DNA from: Chthoniobacterales bacterium
GTDB lineage: Bacteria > Verrucomicrobiota > Verrucomicrobiia > Chthoniobacterales > UBA10450
Direction: 5' to 3'
Length of the DNA: 33,790 nucleotides
Assembly (NCBI GenBank): GCA_025929155.1
Contig: JAICMR010000020.1
Location: forward strand, 1 to 33,790
Within the stretch, counting starts at the first letter, position 1. Each line of letters opens with the position of its first letter. Positions 7,842 to 16,281 of this stretch are shown here, piece after piece. The position numbers and the translations under genes are program-made. The notes below the pieces were generated by a model, which was not told the DNA's origin, did no database searches, and saw nothing but the letters and a program-made list of their open reading frames with translations.

Positions 7842-10800
7842 CGTGAACTCGGGAATCGAGAAACCTTCGATCAACTCCTTGATGTCGTGCACGAAGTTGG
7901 CGGCTCCGGCGCCGTTCACTACCCTATGGTCAAAAGTGAGCGAGAGCGTGATCATTTCCACGCTCTGCGGCTTCTTTCCGTTGGGCAATAGTTCGTGATG
8001 CGCCGAGCCGACAAAGAGCGTGCCGACCGAGGGTGGCACCACGATCGGCGCTGCTGCGCGCACGCCAAAAGAGCCGAGGCTGCTGATGACGAGCGGCGCA
8101 TTCATCGCATCGACGCGCCCGCCGCGCGTCGCGGCAACGGTCTCGTTGTAACGCCTAACGAAGTCGGGCCAGCCGAGCGTGTTTGCCGCGGTCATCACCG
8201 CAGTCGCGAGCCGGTCGTCATCGAGCGAAACCGCAACTCCAAGATCGAAATCCTGTTGCCCGATGATGCGGTCGTCGTCGAGCATCAGGCTGCGAAAGGT
8301 GACATGTTTTTCCATCGCGCGGACCACCGCCCACGCGATCATGACGGAGGGCGACGGCGCCTCTTTGCCGGCTTCCTTCTTTACGACTTCCCGCGCGCGG
8401 CGGATCGCATCCCAGCGGGCGTCTATCTGTAAGTTAGCTGGAACAACGCGGGCCAGTTTGCGGGTGATGGTGGCGGAAAGGGCCGGCGTGCGGACCGTGT
8501 TCTCAGGCGTAATTTCAGCCGATCGCGCCGGAGGTTCCGGCTGCGCTGAGACTTCCGCGGCTTCCTGCATTTGCTCCGCCAGCCCGTCGCTTTCGCTCAG
8601 GATCGTGCCGAGCTCCTGGCCGATTTCGACCGTGTCATCCACGGCAATTTTCCATTCACCCATTGTGCCGGCGAACGAGCTTTCGATCGGATAAACTGCT
8701 TTGTCGGTCTCCACTTCGCAGAGCGCGTCATCGAACGCGATCGCGTCACCTGGCTGCTTGAGCAGTGCGACGACTTTGGCGGAGCGAATTCCTTCGCCCA
8801 TGATCGGCACCACGATTTTCTGTTGACGCCGGCCGACCGGCTTCGCTGTCGCGGTCTGATCATGGACTGATGCCGGCGTCTCCGGCCTGGTCGTCAGGCG
8901 GGCGGGGTCGGCACCGCGGGCGAGAGGACGTTCGCTCTGGATGCTGATCGAGCGTTTGATCGCCCTAACGATGCGATCGACGTCCGGCAGGGCGGCGTAC
9001 TCATAGATCGGGTTGTAACCGATCATGACGTTGCCTTTGCTAACGAGAATTGGCGGGCTGACCATCGCGTCCCAGATTTCCGGCTGACCCGTCACGCGCG
9101 AAATGATCATCTGTCCGACACTGCAATTTTCGGTATCTTCCTGTATGACAACGAGCCGGCCGGTTTTGCGCACGGATTCTTCGATTGCCTCGTGATCCCA
9201 AGGCGCGATCGAGCGGAGATCGATCAGCTCGACGCTTGTCTGCTCACCTAATTTCGCGATCGCTTCGATCGATTTCTCCATCGTGTTGCCCCACGCGACG
9301 ACGGTGACATCGGAACCGGCGCGATGCAGGCGTGCTTTGCCTAACGACGCCGCGCGAATCGGCTCGTGACTTTCGTGTTCCGCCCAAAGCAGATGCTTCG
9401 GGATGAGAACAAAAGTCGGATCCTCGCAATGCATCGCCGTCCAGAGGAGACCGGCGGCATCGGCGGGATTGCTTGGGATGGCGATGTTGAGCCCGGGATA
9501 ATGGGCGAGGGGAGCTTCGTTAGCCTGACTATGCCAGAGACTGCCGCCGGGCAGGTAAGCGCCGTAAGGAGCGTAGATCACGAGCGGGCAGGTCCAGGTG
9601 CCAAAGGAGCGCCAGCGCAGGTTGCAGAGATTGGTCACGACCTGATTCCAAGCCGGGCCGATAAAGTCGATGAATTGCAGCTCGAAGACCGGCCGTTTCC
9701 CGTAGGAAGCAAGACCGCAGGCGACGCCGACAATGGTGGATTCCGCGAGAGGCGAGTTGAAAACCTGATCCGGAAATTCGGTCGAAAGCTTTTGGGTAAG
9801 GCGGAAGACGCCACCCTTGGGATCCTCGATGTCTTCACCGAAGATGATGCGTCTGGCATCTTTCGTTAGGCCAGCACGCAGGGTCTGGTTCACGACATCG
9901 CCGATACGATATTTGCCGGGCGGCAGGACTTCCTCGTCGAGCTCCGGCAGCGGCGCGGTCACCTGCAGCATGAGCTCGTCGGCGCTTGGATCTTGCTCGC
10001 GTTCGGCGTCGAGAAACTCCTGGCGAATCCGTTCCTTGATCTCCCGATCAAGTTTATCGAAATCGGCTGCCGTCAGATCGCCGTCAGCGATCAGGCGCTC
10101 CTTCCATTTCGTGAGGGGATCACCCTTGGCAAGCGCTTCGATCTCGGCGGAGCTGCGATACAATTTGTGATCGTCGGAGCTGGTATGGCTTGAGAGCCGC
10201 TCCATTTTCACCCAAAAAAAGACCGGGCCATTTCCCGCGCGCAGCTTAGCGATGGCTTTCTGCCCCGCTGCGTAAACGGCGCCGACATCGGTGCCGTCGA
10301 TCTGCTCCCAGTCGTCAGGCTGCAGCACGTCGAGCGCGAGCGGATTGATTTTGCGGGTCGGGCTGCTGATTCCGTAGGCGTTATCCTCAACGACGAAGAG
10401 CACCGGAAGCTTTCTTTCTTTCGCAAACGAAATGGCCTCGTAAAAATCGCCCTGCCGCGTCGCGGCGTCGCCAATCGTCGCGACTACAAAATTCGATTTG
10501 CCGTCGAGCTGGATGCCCCAGGCGATGCCGCAGGCGGGACGAAGTTGCGCGCCGGTCGGAGTGGGAACGCTCCAGATATGGCGTGCGGCGTAGCTGTAGT
10601 GCGACGGCATTTGCCGGCCCCGGCTTTGACCTTTGCGCTTGGCAAAGTAATCAAGCGCCAGCTCGCGCGAAGTCACGCCGCGGCCGAGGACGAGAGCGCG
10701 GTCGCGGTAGTAACCGCAGAGATAATCGCCCGGTTCCGTCGCAAATGAAATCGCCGCCAGCGCCTCGTGCCCCATCCCGGAGACATGGAAATGCCCTTTG

Positions 10801-10901
10801 CCCTGCCGGTTTAGGTTTTGCTCGCGCAGGTCGCCGTGGCGGCTTTCGAGCAGGAGGGTAAGGAGCCGGAGCTTGTCTTTTTTGGAAAGCGGAGAGTTCA
10901 T
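7836..10901 (-). CDS. 2-oxo acid dehydrogenase E1-alpha/E1-beta/lipoyl/E2 fusion
   Basis: 1021 residues in one frame. E1-alpha (about 1-310) has a thiamine-diphosphate motif G-D-A-A-T-R-Q-G-D-F to E-D-N-A-Y-G-I-S (144-179), with G-D-A in place of the usual G-D-G. E1-beta (about 330-650) has F-G-E-D, N-S-P-L-A-E and Q-F-I-D-F. A lipoyl domain (about 693-768) has the acceptor Lys734 in V-E-T-D-K-A. After a Pro/Ala/Glu linker comes an E2 acyltransferase domain (about 803-1021) ending in D-H-R-V-V-N-G, with His992 but Asn996 where Asp is usual. I see no peripheral-subunit-binding domain between lipoyl and E2. The likely substrate is a branched-chain 2-oxo acid, because the E1 is of the alpha/beta type and the HMG-CoA-lyase/hydratase pair is 5 kb away. 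Pyruvate is not excluded. E3 is not in the window. Three exact motif copies and one 8/9 copy lie inside. Confidence 0.9.
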   Translation of the reverse strand: MNSPLSKKDKLRLLTLLLESRHGDLREQNLNRQGKGHFHVSGMGHEALAAISFATEPGDYLCGYYRDRALVLGRGVTSRELALDYFAKRKGQSRGRQMPSHYSYAARHIWSVPTPTGAQLRPACGIAWGIQLDGKSNFVVATIGDAATRQGDFYEAISFAKERKLPVLFVVEDNAYGISSPTRKINPLALDVLQPDDWEQIDGTDVGAVYAAGQKAIAKLRAGNGPVFFWVKMERLSSHTSSDDHKLYRSSAEIEALAKGDPLTKWKERLIADGDLTAADFDKLDREIKERIRQEFLDAEREQDPSADELMLQVTAPLPELDEEVLPPGKYRIGDVVNQTLRAGLTKDARRIIFGEDIEDPKGGVFRLTQKLSTEFPDQVFNSPLAESTIVGVACGLASYGKRPVFELQFIDFIGPAWNQVVTNLCNLRWRSFGTWTCPLVIYAPYGAYLPGGSLWHSQANEAPLAHYPGLNIAIPSNPADAAGLLWTAMHCEDPTFVLIPKHLLWAEHESHEPIRAASLGKARLHRAGSDVTVVAWGNTMEKSIEAIAKLGEQTSVELIDLRSIAPWDHEAIEESVRKTGRLVVIQEDTENCSVGQMIISRVTGQPEIWDAMVSPPILVSKGNVMIGYNPIYEYAALPDVDRIVRAIKRSISIQSERPLARGADPARLTTRPETPASVHDQTATAKPVGRRQQKIVVPIMGEGIRSAKVVALLKQPGDAIAFDDALCEVETDKAVYPIESSFAGTMGEWKIAVDDTVEIGQELGTILSESDGLAEQMQEAAEVSAQPEPPARSAEITPENTVRTPALSATITRKLARVVPANLQIDARWDAIRRAREVVKKEAGKEAPSPSVMIAWAVVRAMEKHVTFRSLMLDDDRIIGQQDFDLGVAVSLDDDRLATAVMTAANTLGWPDFVRRYNETVAATRGGRVDAMNAPLVISSLGSFGVRAAAPIVVPPSVGTLFVGSAHHELLPNGKKPQSVEMITLSLTFDHRVVNGAGAANFVHDIKELIEGFSIPEFTA

Positions 10902-10914
10902 AGGATTCGAGCTT

Positions 10915-10976
10915 GCGAAGCGGGAAACGCTTCGCGCTGCGCACTCTTAACTCTCCCCTCTCAACTCTCAACTTTC
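10915..10976 (-). promoter_or_regulatory. 5' leader of the E1-E2 fusion: hairpin plus CT-rich heptamer repeats
   Basis: A perfect 8-bp stem GCGAAGCG/CGCTTCGC (10915-10922 and 10928-10935, 5-nt loop) sits 13 nt before the ATG at 10901. Further upstream (10944-10975) is a run of degenerate repeats of AACTCTC on the plus strand, read as GAGAGTT in the mRNA. No Shine-Dalgarno is visible next to the start. The hairpin could affect translation or mRNA stability; this is inferred from position. Confidence 0.4.
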
Positions 10977-11098
10977 CTCCGCTTCCAACGTCATTCGAGG
11001 GCAGTATCGCGCGGCTCCCGGCTGCCGGTTCAGAGCAGAAAGACACTCCCGACGATCTCACGGGCCGTGACGCGGAGATTGGTCGCTGCAAATGCTGC

Positions 11099-11665
11099 CT
11101 ATCCTCGCACTTGGTAACGGAGCGCGACGGTACCGCTCTTATAGGCTTTCACCTCCGCCAGATGCAGGGGAATGTCCTGGTGGAGTTTTTCGAAGAATCG
11201 GATCCCATCTCCAATCAAGATCGGCAGGATTGACCAGCGAACTTCGTCGGCCAGCCCGAGACGAAGGCATTCCGCGGAGACGATACCGCCTCCCACGAAC
11301 CAGATGCTACGAAAGCTCGGTCGCAGACGTTCATGCACGAACGGCGCGAGATCGCCGGTGTAAAATTCGACCGTCTCCTGCGTCTGCGGCAGTTCACGAT
11401 GAGTCAAGACGAAGGTCGGCTTATCGCCATATGACCATCCAAATCCTTTCCCCTCGAATTCCAACGCGGTCTCATACGTACGCGATCCCATCACATAGCA
11501 GTCGATCGTTTCGAGGAACGCCTCGATGAATTCGGGATTCATCGTGTCACCGCCCGCAAATTGGTCGGAGACTTCCATCCAGTCCACACTTCCATTCTTG
11601 CGGGCAATAAAACCATCGAGGCTCGCCGCCATATGGATGGTCACTTTGGAATCAGCGTCTGCCAT
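11099..11665 (-). CDS. Dihydrofolate reductase-like / RibD C-terminal domain protein
   Basis: 188 residues. It opens V-T-I-H-M-A-A-S-L-D-G-F-I-A-R, the first strand and loop of DHFR-like/RibD-C reductases. It then has V-M-G-S-R-T-Y-E (NADPH-site region), F-V-L-T-H-R, and the glycine turn F-V-G-G-G-I-V before the last strands (I-L-P-I-L-I-G-D-G). These proteins are predicted NAD(P)H-dependent reductases of small heterocyclic substrates. True folate or riboflavin activity cannot be assumed. It begins the longest stretch of the window without an exact copy of the 9-mer. It is on the minus strand, separated from the E1-E2 gene by about 200 bp at its 3' end. Confidence 0.85.
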   Translation of the reverse strand: MADADSKVTIHMAASLDGFIARKNGSVDWMEVSDQFAGGDTMNPEFIEAFLETIDCYVMGSRTYETALEFEGKGFGWSYGDKPTFVLTHRELPQTQETVEFYTGDLAPFVHERLRPSFRSIWFVGGGIVSAECLRLGLADEVRWSILPILIGDGIRFFEKLHQDIPLHLAEVKAYKSGTVALRYQVRG

Positions 11666-12309
11666 CGCCGCGTTATAGGCAGAACATCCAGTAAAGAGCT
11701 ACCAAAAACATCAGCGGACGAACGACAGAAAAGGCTTTGTTCGGATCGACGGTAGCTAATAGACGGCCGTCGAATCCTCTGTCAGAGCCATAACGGTAAA
11801 GTCGTTAGCGGCACCAGAGACTTCGTCGGCGAAAAAAAGGGAGAAGAGCGAAGAAGGGTTCCTTGATTCAGCTTTGGCAGCGGTATGGGTCGCGGCGGGG
11901 TAATTTTCCCCGGTCGCGACCAAGCCCGCTATTGGACGTCGTAGACTTCGATGGATCCCACGCGTGTCGTCCCGACTCGCCAGCGACCACGGCTGTGTCC
12001 CGGCCGGATTGTCCATCGTCTGTGGGCCTTTTGATCTGGAACCTATCCATAACTAGAGTAGGGATGCAGGTTGAGCAGCGCGAGAGACCACGCCCTCACT
12101 TCAGCGACATCACGAGACGTCCTTTGCGCCACGTACTCTCTACTCCTGGCTCTGAACTCTTGCGGCTTCCTAGTTCTCATCGGGGCGTCGACCATGCCAG
12201 AGGTGGTAGCTTTTTCCGTAAACTACGCGCATCCGAGGCGGGTGATGCGCAAGTCTTCAACTCGCGCCTTGTGCTTGTCGCGGCGACGGAGAAGTTCTAG
12301 CATTCGCGG
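11666..12309. other. Long intergenic region, nothing recognised
   Basis: 644 bp between the DHFR-like gene (minus strand) and the antiporter (plus strand), so it should hold both promoters. Open frames exist (for example 11863-12300 plus, 11756-12016 minus), but their Arg/Ser/Pro-rich translations look like chance frames. A near-motif TCGTTAGCG occurs at about 11802, with two mismatches at the end of the 9-mer. No tRNA, riboswitch or terminator was recognised. Confidence 0.45.
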
Positions 12310-13806
12310 ATGTTGAGCGTTGTACCCGGCGCCACCGCAGCGACGGTGCGACTCTATCTGGCAGTTCTGCTCGTATTTGGGGCGGGGATTATCTTTTCGA
12401 TTTACGGCGGAGCGCGATTGGTGGGGCCGGGCACTGCCCTTCCGCTCGCGCCGACGCAGTCTCTCGCTGTCCTGCCGCACGTCGGTTCGGATACGGCTCC
12501 TGCGGCCGCGACGACCGTGACACGACGGGCGGCCGCTACCGGTTCGATCTTCTCCAGCCTCGAGCAAAACGCGGAGAACCCACTGAGTCGACTGTTTGTG
12601 CAGATCGGTGTGATCCTCGGCGCGGCATGGGTGGTCGGCTCGGTCTTCCGTTTCTTTGGCCAGCCATCGGTGCTGGGGGAAATGATGGCCGGCGTCCTGC
12701 TCGGGCCTTCACTTTTCGGGTGGATCGCGCCGGACGCATTTAACTTTATTTTTGCTCCGGCCTCGCTCGGAGCGCTTCGGCTTTTCAGTGAGATCGGGGT
12801 CTGTTTCTTCATGTTCGCAGTCGGGATGGAGTTGGATCTCTCGCAGCTGCGATACACGGCACATCGCTCACTGGCGATCGGTCACTCGAGTATCGTGATT
12901 CCTTATTTTTTCGGAGTCCTCCTGGCGATCCCGCTCTACGGCCTTTATGCACAGCCAGGGGCACGGTTTGCGCCCTTCGCACTCATCATGGGAATCTCGA
13001 TGAGTATCACGGCGTTCCCGGTGCTGGTGCGCATTTTGCAGGATCGCGGTCTTTTTCAGACCAAGCTCGGTGGAATCGCCACGCTCTGTGCTGCGGTCGG
13101 CGATGCGACGGCGTGGCTGATTCTCGCCTTCGTGGTTGCGGTCGCCAATGCGTCCGATCTGCGCTCCGCCTTTTTCACGCTCACTCTGGTCGGCGCCTAC
13201 ACGCTGGTGATGCTCTTTGTGCTCCGGCCGGTGTTGCAACGGGCGATGCGGCCCGCGCTCGATCGCGCAGCGGAGCCGACAAAAGGGATTCTGGCCGCCT
13301 CGTTTGGAGTGGTGCTGGTCTCCGCGCTCTGCACGGAGCTAATGGGAATTCACGCGCTGTTCGGAGCTTTCATCGCCGGCATCGCGATGCCAGCCGGCGG
13401 CGGTTTCCGCAAAAAGTTGATCGTGCGGATCGAGCACTTCACCTCGGTGCTCCTGCTGCCGCTCTTCTTCGCCTTTGTCGGGCTACGGACGCAGATTGGA
13501 TTACTCGGTGGCACGCGGGAATGGCTCATCTGCGGGGCGATCATCGTCGTGGCAACGCTCGGTAAATTGGGCGGGACGGCCGTGGTCAGCCGGATCTTAA
13601 AAATGTCGTGGCGCGATTCGCTTCAACTCGGAGCTCTGATGAATACGCGCGGGCTAATGGAATTGATCGCGCTTAACATCGGCTATGAATTGGGCATTTT
13701 GTCATTGCGCATTTTCACCATGCTCGTGCTGATGGCGCTGGTGACGACCTTTATGACGGGCCCGCTGGTGAGTCTCTTCCGTGGCGGACAAACGTCCGAC
13801 GACTAG
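12310..13806 (+). CDS. CPA2-family cation/proton antiporter
   Basis: 498 residues, integral inner-membrane protein. An extra N-terminal hydrophobic segment (about 13-32) and an Ala/Thr/Pro-rich linker (40-80) precede the antiporter core (about 95-490), which has around twelve hydrophobic spans. Family marks are P-S-V-L-G-E-M-M-A-G-V-L-L-G-P near 119, M-F-A-V-G-M-E-L-D near 168, the discontinuous-helix segment S-M-S-I-T-A-F-P-V-L, and A-A-V-G-D-A-T-A-W around Asp265, the expected ion-binding aspartate. The core resembles KefB-like and plant CHX proteins. No C-terminal TrkA-N/RCK domain follows, so regulation differs from KefC. Exchange of Na+ or K+ for H+ is the family role; the ion is not determinable. 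ATG 12310 has no clear ribosome binding site. Confidence 0.88.
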   Translation: MLSVVPGATAATVRLYLAVLLVFGAGIIFSIYGGARLVGPGTALPLAPTQSLAVLPHVGSDTAPAAATTVTRRAAATGSIFSSLEQNAENPLSRLFVQIGVILGAAWVVGSVFRFFGQPSVLGEMMAGVLLGPSLFGWIAPDAFNFIFAPASLGALRLFSEIGVCFFMFAVGMELDLSQLRYTAHRSLAIGHSSIVIPYFFGVLLAIPLYGLYAQPGARFAPFALIMGISMSITAFPVLVRILQDRGLFQTKLGGIATLCAAVGDATAWLILAFVVAVANASDLRSAFFTLTLVGAYTLVMLFVLRPVLQRAMRPALDRAAEPTKGILAASFGVVLVSALCTELMGIHALFGAFIAGIAMPAGGGFRKKLIVRIEHFTSVLLLPLFFAFVGLRTQIGLLGGTREWLICGAIIVVATLGKLGGTAVVSRILKMSWRDSLQLGALMNTRGLMELIALNIGYELGILSLRIFTMLVLMALVTTFMTGPLVSLFRGGQTSDD

Positions 13807-14165
13807 ACCTGTCATTCACTTGTTCAAGCTCTGAGCAATCTATTCCGAGCAAGGCTGCTCGGAAAATATGGCCAGGAGTGACCCGCCGACTTTGATGAAC
13901 TTGCGTCACGTCGGGCACCGGCTCTTCCTCCGGTGTTCTGAGTGAAGAGCGACCAGATTAGCAATAGAGACGGAGGAATGGATGCTAAAACGCCGTGCCT
14001 AAAGGCGGCTACTGCTCCTAGGGCTTTAAGCCGGTTCAGCGAAGTCTCTGATGTTGTCTGCTAACCTCGGCCTCCACGTTGCCTTCGCACGTCCAGCCAT
14101 TCCGCCGCGCGAAACCGATTCCTTTTTTGTCGAAAGAGCAGAATCATTTACCTTCCGCTTCTCTT
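13807..14165. other. Intergenic region between antiporter and nucleotidyltransferase
   Basis: About 359 bp. Besides the hairpin at 13843-13864 it holds a segment at about 13987-14035 with GCCGTGCCTAAAGGCGGC and GGCTTTAAGCC. These resemble degenerate short palindromic intergenic repeats that I associate with PVC-group genomes, but no second copy lies in this window to prove it. No gene is supported. Confidence 0.35.
13843..13864. terminator. Perfect 9-bp hairpin downstream of the antiporter
   Basis: TTCCGAGCA and TGCTCGGAA form a 9-bp stem around AGGC, about 37 bp after the antiporter stop. It is followed by AAAATA rather than a T-run on the plus strand, so it is terminator-like in position and stability but lacks the U-tract of a standard intrinsic terminator. 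Confidence 0.5.
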
Positions 14166-14915
14166 ATGAACGTCCTCATTCTTGCCGCCGGCTACGCTAC
14201 GCGTCTCTATCCGCTCACCGAGAACAAAGCCAAGCCGCTTCTCGAAGTCGCAGGCAAACCGATGATCGAGTGGGTGCTGGATAATCTCGCGCCCATTCCA
14301 GGTCTGGGGACGATCTATATCGTGACCAACGACAAGTTCGCCGCGGATTTTCAGGAATGGGCCGATCGCTACGTGAAGTCGCAGCCGAAGCTTAAATTCA
14401 AGATCGTCAACGACGGTTCGCGCAGCGACGCGGACAAGCTTGGCGCGATTGGCGACATCCGCCTCGTGATCGATCGCGAGGAGCTGACCCACGACTCACT
14501 CATCGTGGTGGCGGGCGATAATCTGTTTAGCGAATCGCTCGAGGAATTCGCGGCGCAGGCCCAAGGCACACAGGCGATGCTCGCGACCTACGACGTTGGC
14601 AATCTCGAAGCGATGAAGAAGTATTCCGCAATCAAAACCGATGCGGACGGCGTGATCACCCATTTTGAAGAGAAGCCGGCGAAACCCGAAACCACATTAA
14701 CTGGGATTGCGCTGTATTATTTCTCAGCGGCGACGCTGGAACTCTTTAGGACGTACATCGCCGCGGGGAATAATCCCGATCAGCCAGGGCGTTTCATCCA
14801 ATGGCTCTACACGCGGCGGCCGGTGAAGACTTATCAGGTGAAAGGAACCTGGTATGACATTGGGAGCAAGGAAACCCTGGAAGAAGCGAACAAAATTTTC
14901 GCCCGATTTGCCTAA
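14166..14915 (+). CDS. Sugar-phosphate nucleotidyltransferase
   Basis: 249 residues. The signature L-I-L-A-A-G-Y-A-T-R-L-Y-P-L-T with K-P-L-L (residues 4-30) is the nucleotide-binding and catalytic loop of glucose-1-phosphate thymidylyl-/uridylyltransferase-like enzymes. It is followed by A-G-D-N-L (Mg-binding Asp), F-E-E-K-P and W-Y-D-I-G-S near the C-terminus. It makes an NDP-sugar from NTP and a sugar-1-phosphate; base and sugar are not readable. ATG 14166 was chosen because the conserved domain begins there; the frame is open to 14079 but adds 29 unrelated residues. Its TAA stop (14913-14915) lies inside a GCCTAACGG copy of the motif. No sugar-pathway neighbours are present. Confidence 0.88.
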   Translation: MNVLILAAGYATRLYPLTENKAKPLLEVAGKPMIEWVLDNLAPIPGLGTIYIVTNDKFAADFQEWADRYVKSQPKLKFKIVNDGSRSDADKLGAIGDIRLVIDREELTHDSLIVVAGDNLFSESLEEFAAQAQGTQAMLATYDVGNLEAMKKYSAIKTDADGVITHFEEKPAKPETTLTGIALYYFSAATLELFRTYIAAGNNPDQPGRFIQWLYTRRPVKTYQVKGTWYDIGSKETLEEANKIFARFA

Positions 14916-14989
14916 CGGATTTTTCGGGCGGCCGATTTTACCCGGTCTCAGGTCGGTGCGAATTTCTGCGCCCAACACTTTCGTTAGGC
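14910..14989. repeat. Inverted pair of the 9-mer motif at convergent gene ends
   Basis: GCCTAACG (14910-14917) and CGTTAGGC (14982-14989) are perfect inverted arms 64 nt apart, one at the end of each convergent gene. Each arm supplies the TAA stop codon of its gene (14913-14915 on plus; 14986-14984 on minus). The arms could pair in RNA. In Neisseria and Haemophilus, inverted uptake-sequence pairs at gene ends often act as terminators, but with much shorter loops. Confidence 0.7.
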
Positions 14990-15412
14990 GCGGCGGCCTT
15001 CATCGAACTCAATGAGATCGAAGTAGGTAGTGATATCCTTTCGACCTTCGCCGCCGGCTTCTTTCAAGAAATGGTTGAAGCGCGCTTTTTTCACCGCGGT
15101 GTCGGGATGGCGCGAGATCATCGCCTGATTCCACTCCTCGATCTCATCGGGCGTATGCCGGCAGCCGCTCTGCTGAATCCAATCGAGCACCGCCGCGTCA
15201 TCTTCGGTCTCAGTCGCTACTTTCTCAAAGGCGTCCGGATCGAGCTTCAGAAAGGCAAGCAGATGCTTGTCGAACCCGACGGTTTTATAGTTGTAACCAT
15301 CGAGCAACCCCTTGTGATGCAGACGCGCCTTGTCGATTAAGCGCGGGAGGTGGACGTAATTACCCAATCGCTCGTAGGGACTGCGCGGAAACGGGGTGCG
15401 TTTTTCGCCCAC
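14984..15412 (-). CDS. DUF5069 domain protein
   Basis: 142 residues with the family opening P-R-S-P-Y-E-R-L-G-N-Y-V-H-L-P-R-L-I-D-K-A-R and a helical remainder. DUF5069 is mostly known from Verrucomicrobiota, which helps place the organism; its function is unknown. It starts at GTG 15412, only 2 nt after the stop of the zinc-ribbon bactofilin gene, so it is the last gene of that operon and likely translationally coupled. Its TAA stop is within an exact 9-mer copy (14981-14989). Confidence 0.85.
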   Translation of the reverse strand: MGEKRTPFPRSPYERLGNYVHLPRLIDKARLHHKGLLDGYNYKTVGFDKHLLAFLKLDPDAFEKVATETEDDAAVLDWIQQSGCRHTPDEIEEWNQAMISRHPDTAVKKARFNHFLKEAGGEGRKDITTYFDLIEFDEGRRA

Positions 15413-15414
15413 GG

Positions 15415-16260
15415 CTAGGAGGTAGCTGGCAGGCTCGAAAAGTCGCCGGGCGGGAGCAGCTCTTCACCTCCAGGGTGCGTAGCGTTTCCCTCGAAATCGG
15501 GCAGCAACTCCGCCTGCTCCAGGCTGGGCCGTCCGATAACCAGCTGGCCGGTGAAAGTGCCGCCTTTTTCCACGTTGATAGCGCGTGCGATGACGTTGCC
15601 ATCGAGCGACCCGGTGCTCCGAATCGTGACCACCGTGTCCGCCAGAATCTCACCGATCATTGCGCCGCGGATGTCGATCGCGCCGACTTGGAGCTGGCGA
15701 AAAAACTGCACGCTGGCTTTTTTCCCGATGACCACTTCTGCTGCGATCACTTTTCCCTGCACTTTTCCTGAGACGCGGAACTCCGCGCGTTCATGGCAAT
15801 GCAGGGTGCCGCGCAGCTTTCCGTCGATGATCGCGACCATGCAAGTGACCTGGCTGCTGCTGACATCGCCGCTCGCGGTAATGTGAACCTGGCCGTGGGT
15901 CCGGACGCGTCGGCTGAAACTGCCGTTGATTTTGTAATCGCGCAGATCCATGTGGACGCTGCACGAGGGACAAACGGTCGAGGTAGCGGCGGAATTAATC
16001 TCCTGACAGGTGCCGCAATCGTAACAGGCGACCGATTCGATTCGTGGTCGATTCCAGACTGCTTCGAATTTCTTCAGGAACGACGAACCGGCGATGACCT
16101 TCTCGTTCGCTGCGGATTTCTTCGGCTTTATGGCGGCCGGGGTGACACGATAATGCTTGCCGCATTGCCGACAAAGCGTGCTGCGCGCGGCAGCGTAATC
16201 CGTCTGCTGAAAGCCACAGTGCGGACATTCCACACCGACTTTGGCAGGCAACCTGGCCAC
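15415..16260 (-). CDS. Zinc-ribbon bactofilin-like polymer-forming protein
   Basis: 281 residues. The N-terminal half has two four-cysteine zinc-ribbon-like units: Cys12/15 with Cys30/33, and Cys79/82 (plus Cys85) with Cys97/100. From about residue 110 it is a bactofilin-type beta-helix with short repeats carrying conserved Gly/Val (for example D-I-R-G, G-S-L-D-G-N-V-I-A-R-A-I-N-V-E-K-G-G-T-F). Bactofilins polymerise without nucleotides and scaffold cell-shape or envelope proteins. The zinc ribbons could add a docking or nucleic-acid-binding function; that is inference. It follows the classic bactofilin gene by 21 nt and starts at GTG 16260. The C-terminus is Pro/Leu/Glu-rich and probably disordered. 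Confidence 0.85.
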   Translation of the reverse strand: MARLPAKVGVECPHCGFQQTDYAAARSTLCRQCGKHYRVTPAAIKPKKSAANEKVIAGSSFLKKFEAVWNRPRIESVACYDCGTCQEINSAATSTVCPSCSVHMDLRDYKINGSFSRRVRTHGQVHITASGDVSSSQVTCMVAIIDGKLRGTLHCHERAEFRVSGKVQGKVIAAEVVIGKKASVQFFRQLQVGAIDIRGAMIGEILADTVVTIRSTGSLDGNVIARAINVEKGGTFTGQLVIGRPSLEQAELLPDFEGNATHPGGEELLPPGDFSSLPATS

Positions 16261-16281
16261 GGAAGCGAAGAGCGCTTTCCG

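Noticed and set aside
11863-12300. 145-residue plus-strand ORF before the antiporter
   Set aside because: Arg/Ser/Pro-rich translation without motif or ribosome binding site; typical of a chance frame in GC-rich DNA.
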